DNA of 53,737 bases. It comes from Lachnospiraceae bacterium. GTDB taxonomy: Bacteria; Bacillota; Clostridia; Lachnospirales; Lachnospiraceae. The notes under the pieces were generated by a model that was not told the origin of the DNA, made no database searches, and saw only the letters and a list, made by a program, of their open reading frames with translations. Positions 53,264 to 53,737 of this stretch are shown piece after piece; the first letter of the stretch is position 1, and the number at the start of each line of letters is the position of its first letter. The DNA lies in contig JAFUFL010000036.1 of the NCBI GenBank assembly GCA_017469935.1, forward strand, positions 1 through 53,737. Reading direction: 5' to 3'. The translations under genes and the position numbers were made by a program.

Positions 53264-53737
53264 TCAGTGTTCAAATACGGATTCGTAGATTACCCGGCGC
53301 CTCTTGTTTCCTACAAACACAAATCCCATCCTGTAGACGAGAATGTAGGAGAAGAGAGCAAATCCCGTGGCGATCAGTACATCCGAGAAAGAGTGCTGTT
53401 TGAGGAACATCGTCGACAGGATGATCAGGAAACCGAAGAAGGTCATGAATATCTTGCTCGCTCTTGCCCTCACAAGCCCGGCATCTGTCTTCCACACGGC
53501 GATCATCACGCACAGGGAATTGTAAACGTGAATGCTCGGCGTCACATTTGTGGGTGTGTCGATCGCGTACAGCCTCTCACACAGATAGGTAAAGAAATTG
53601 TGTCTGGGCATCGTCTCCGGCCTCAGCAGCAGGATGTTGGGGAAGAAGACGGAGATCGCCAGGAATACCGTCATGCCGATCACCAGGAATGCGGCGGCTT
53701 CGTGATAGCTCTGTTCGTCCTGCAGAAACAGATAGAA
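53264..53737 (-). CDS. PAP2-like (phosphatidic acid phosphatase-type) membrane protein, N-terminus outside window
   Basis: The reading frame is open to the window edge, giving about 157 visible residues; the N-terminus is missing. Features are several hydrophobic segments and the ordered motifs PSIHVYNSL and KQHSFSDVL. These match the PAP2 core (Ser-x-x-His and His-x3-Asp types; His in IHVYN and in KQHSFSD). It is probably an integral membrane lipid phosphatase or inositol-phosphoceramide-synthase-like enzyme; the substrate is unknown. Confidence 0.75.
   Translation of the reverse strand, partial: FYLFLQDEQSYHEAAAFLVIGMTVFLAISVFFPNILLLRPETMPRHNFFTYLCERLYAIDTPTNVTPSIHVYNSLCVMIAVWKTDAGLVRARASKIFMTFFGFLIILSTMFLKQHSFSDVLIATGFALFSYILVYRMGFVFVGNKRRRVIYESVFEH

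Overview
The window is a 53.7 kb chromosomal piece from a low-to-moderate G+C Bacillota bacterium. It is most likely a Clostridia/Lachnospiraceae gut anaerobe. The evidence is the ribosomal-protein gene order, the zinc-type S14, the ecfA1-ecfA2-ecfT-truA-rplM-rpsI block, strong AGGAGG ribosome binding sites, TTG/GTG starts, a TPP riboswitch in front of thiT, and small alarmone synthetase, LCP and L,D-transpeptidase genes of Gram-positive type. I see no phage, IS element, CRISPR array, rRNA or tRNA gene.

Layout. (1) 1-6.4 kb: the 3' part of tuf, then an SGNH hydrolase, a small alarmone synthetase, a methyltransferase, a TetR regulator and a PutP-type sodium/proline symporter. (2) 6.4-7.2 kb: repeats, two good sigma-A promoters and a long leader. 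(3) 7.2-23.3 kb: the S10-spc-alpha ribosomal supercluster (rpsJ to rplQ) with secY, adk, infA, rpmJ and rpoA; a second promoter lies before rpmJ, and map is absent from its usual place between adk and infA. (4) 23.4-27.9 kb: ECF transporter module, truA, then rplM-rpsI with a consensus promoter and structured leader. (5) 28-39 kb: L,D-transpeptidase, apt, a leuA fused to an AraC DNA-binding domain, a HAD phosphatase, an HPr domain fused to D-lactate dehydrogenase, TPP riboswitch-thiT, a YdcF-like protein, a degenerate EEP-fold protein and galE. (6) 39-45 kb: an apparent operon of a membrane-anchored protein, a leucine-rich-repeat protein, a VWA protein, a MoxR-like AAA ATPase and a small unknown protein, then a second truA. 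(7) 45-53.7 kb: a hybrid sensor kinase, a Cof-like HAD phosphatase, a lipoprotein with an HELTH metallopeptidase motif, proC, an LCP-family protein and a partial PAP2-like protein.

The most unusual content is a pair of enzyme-regulator fusions 1 kb apart. One is a full 2-isopropylmalate synthase carrying a C-terminal AraC-type helix-turn-helix pair; three tandem 33-bp dyad repeats sit upstream of it, next to a promoter with a good -10 but poor -35, which suggests a self-regulating biosynthetic enzyme. The other is a complete HPr phosphocarrier (His15 kept, Ser46 replaced by Asn) fused in frame to a complete D-lactate dehydrogenase, which suggests PTS control of pyruvate reduction. A third novelty is a family of about 154-bp three-hairpin elements with compensatory stem changes: two full and two truncated copies in intergenic positions. 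All functional statements are inferred from sequence read by eye; no database search was run.
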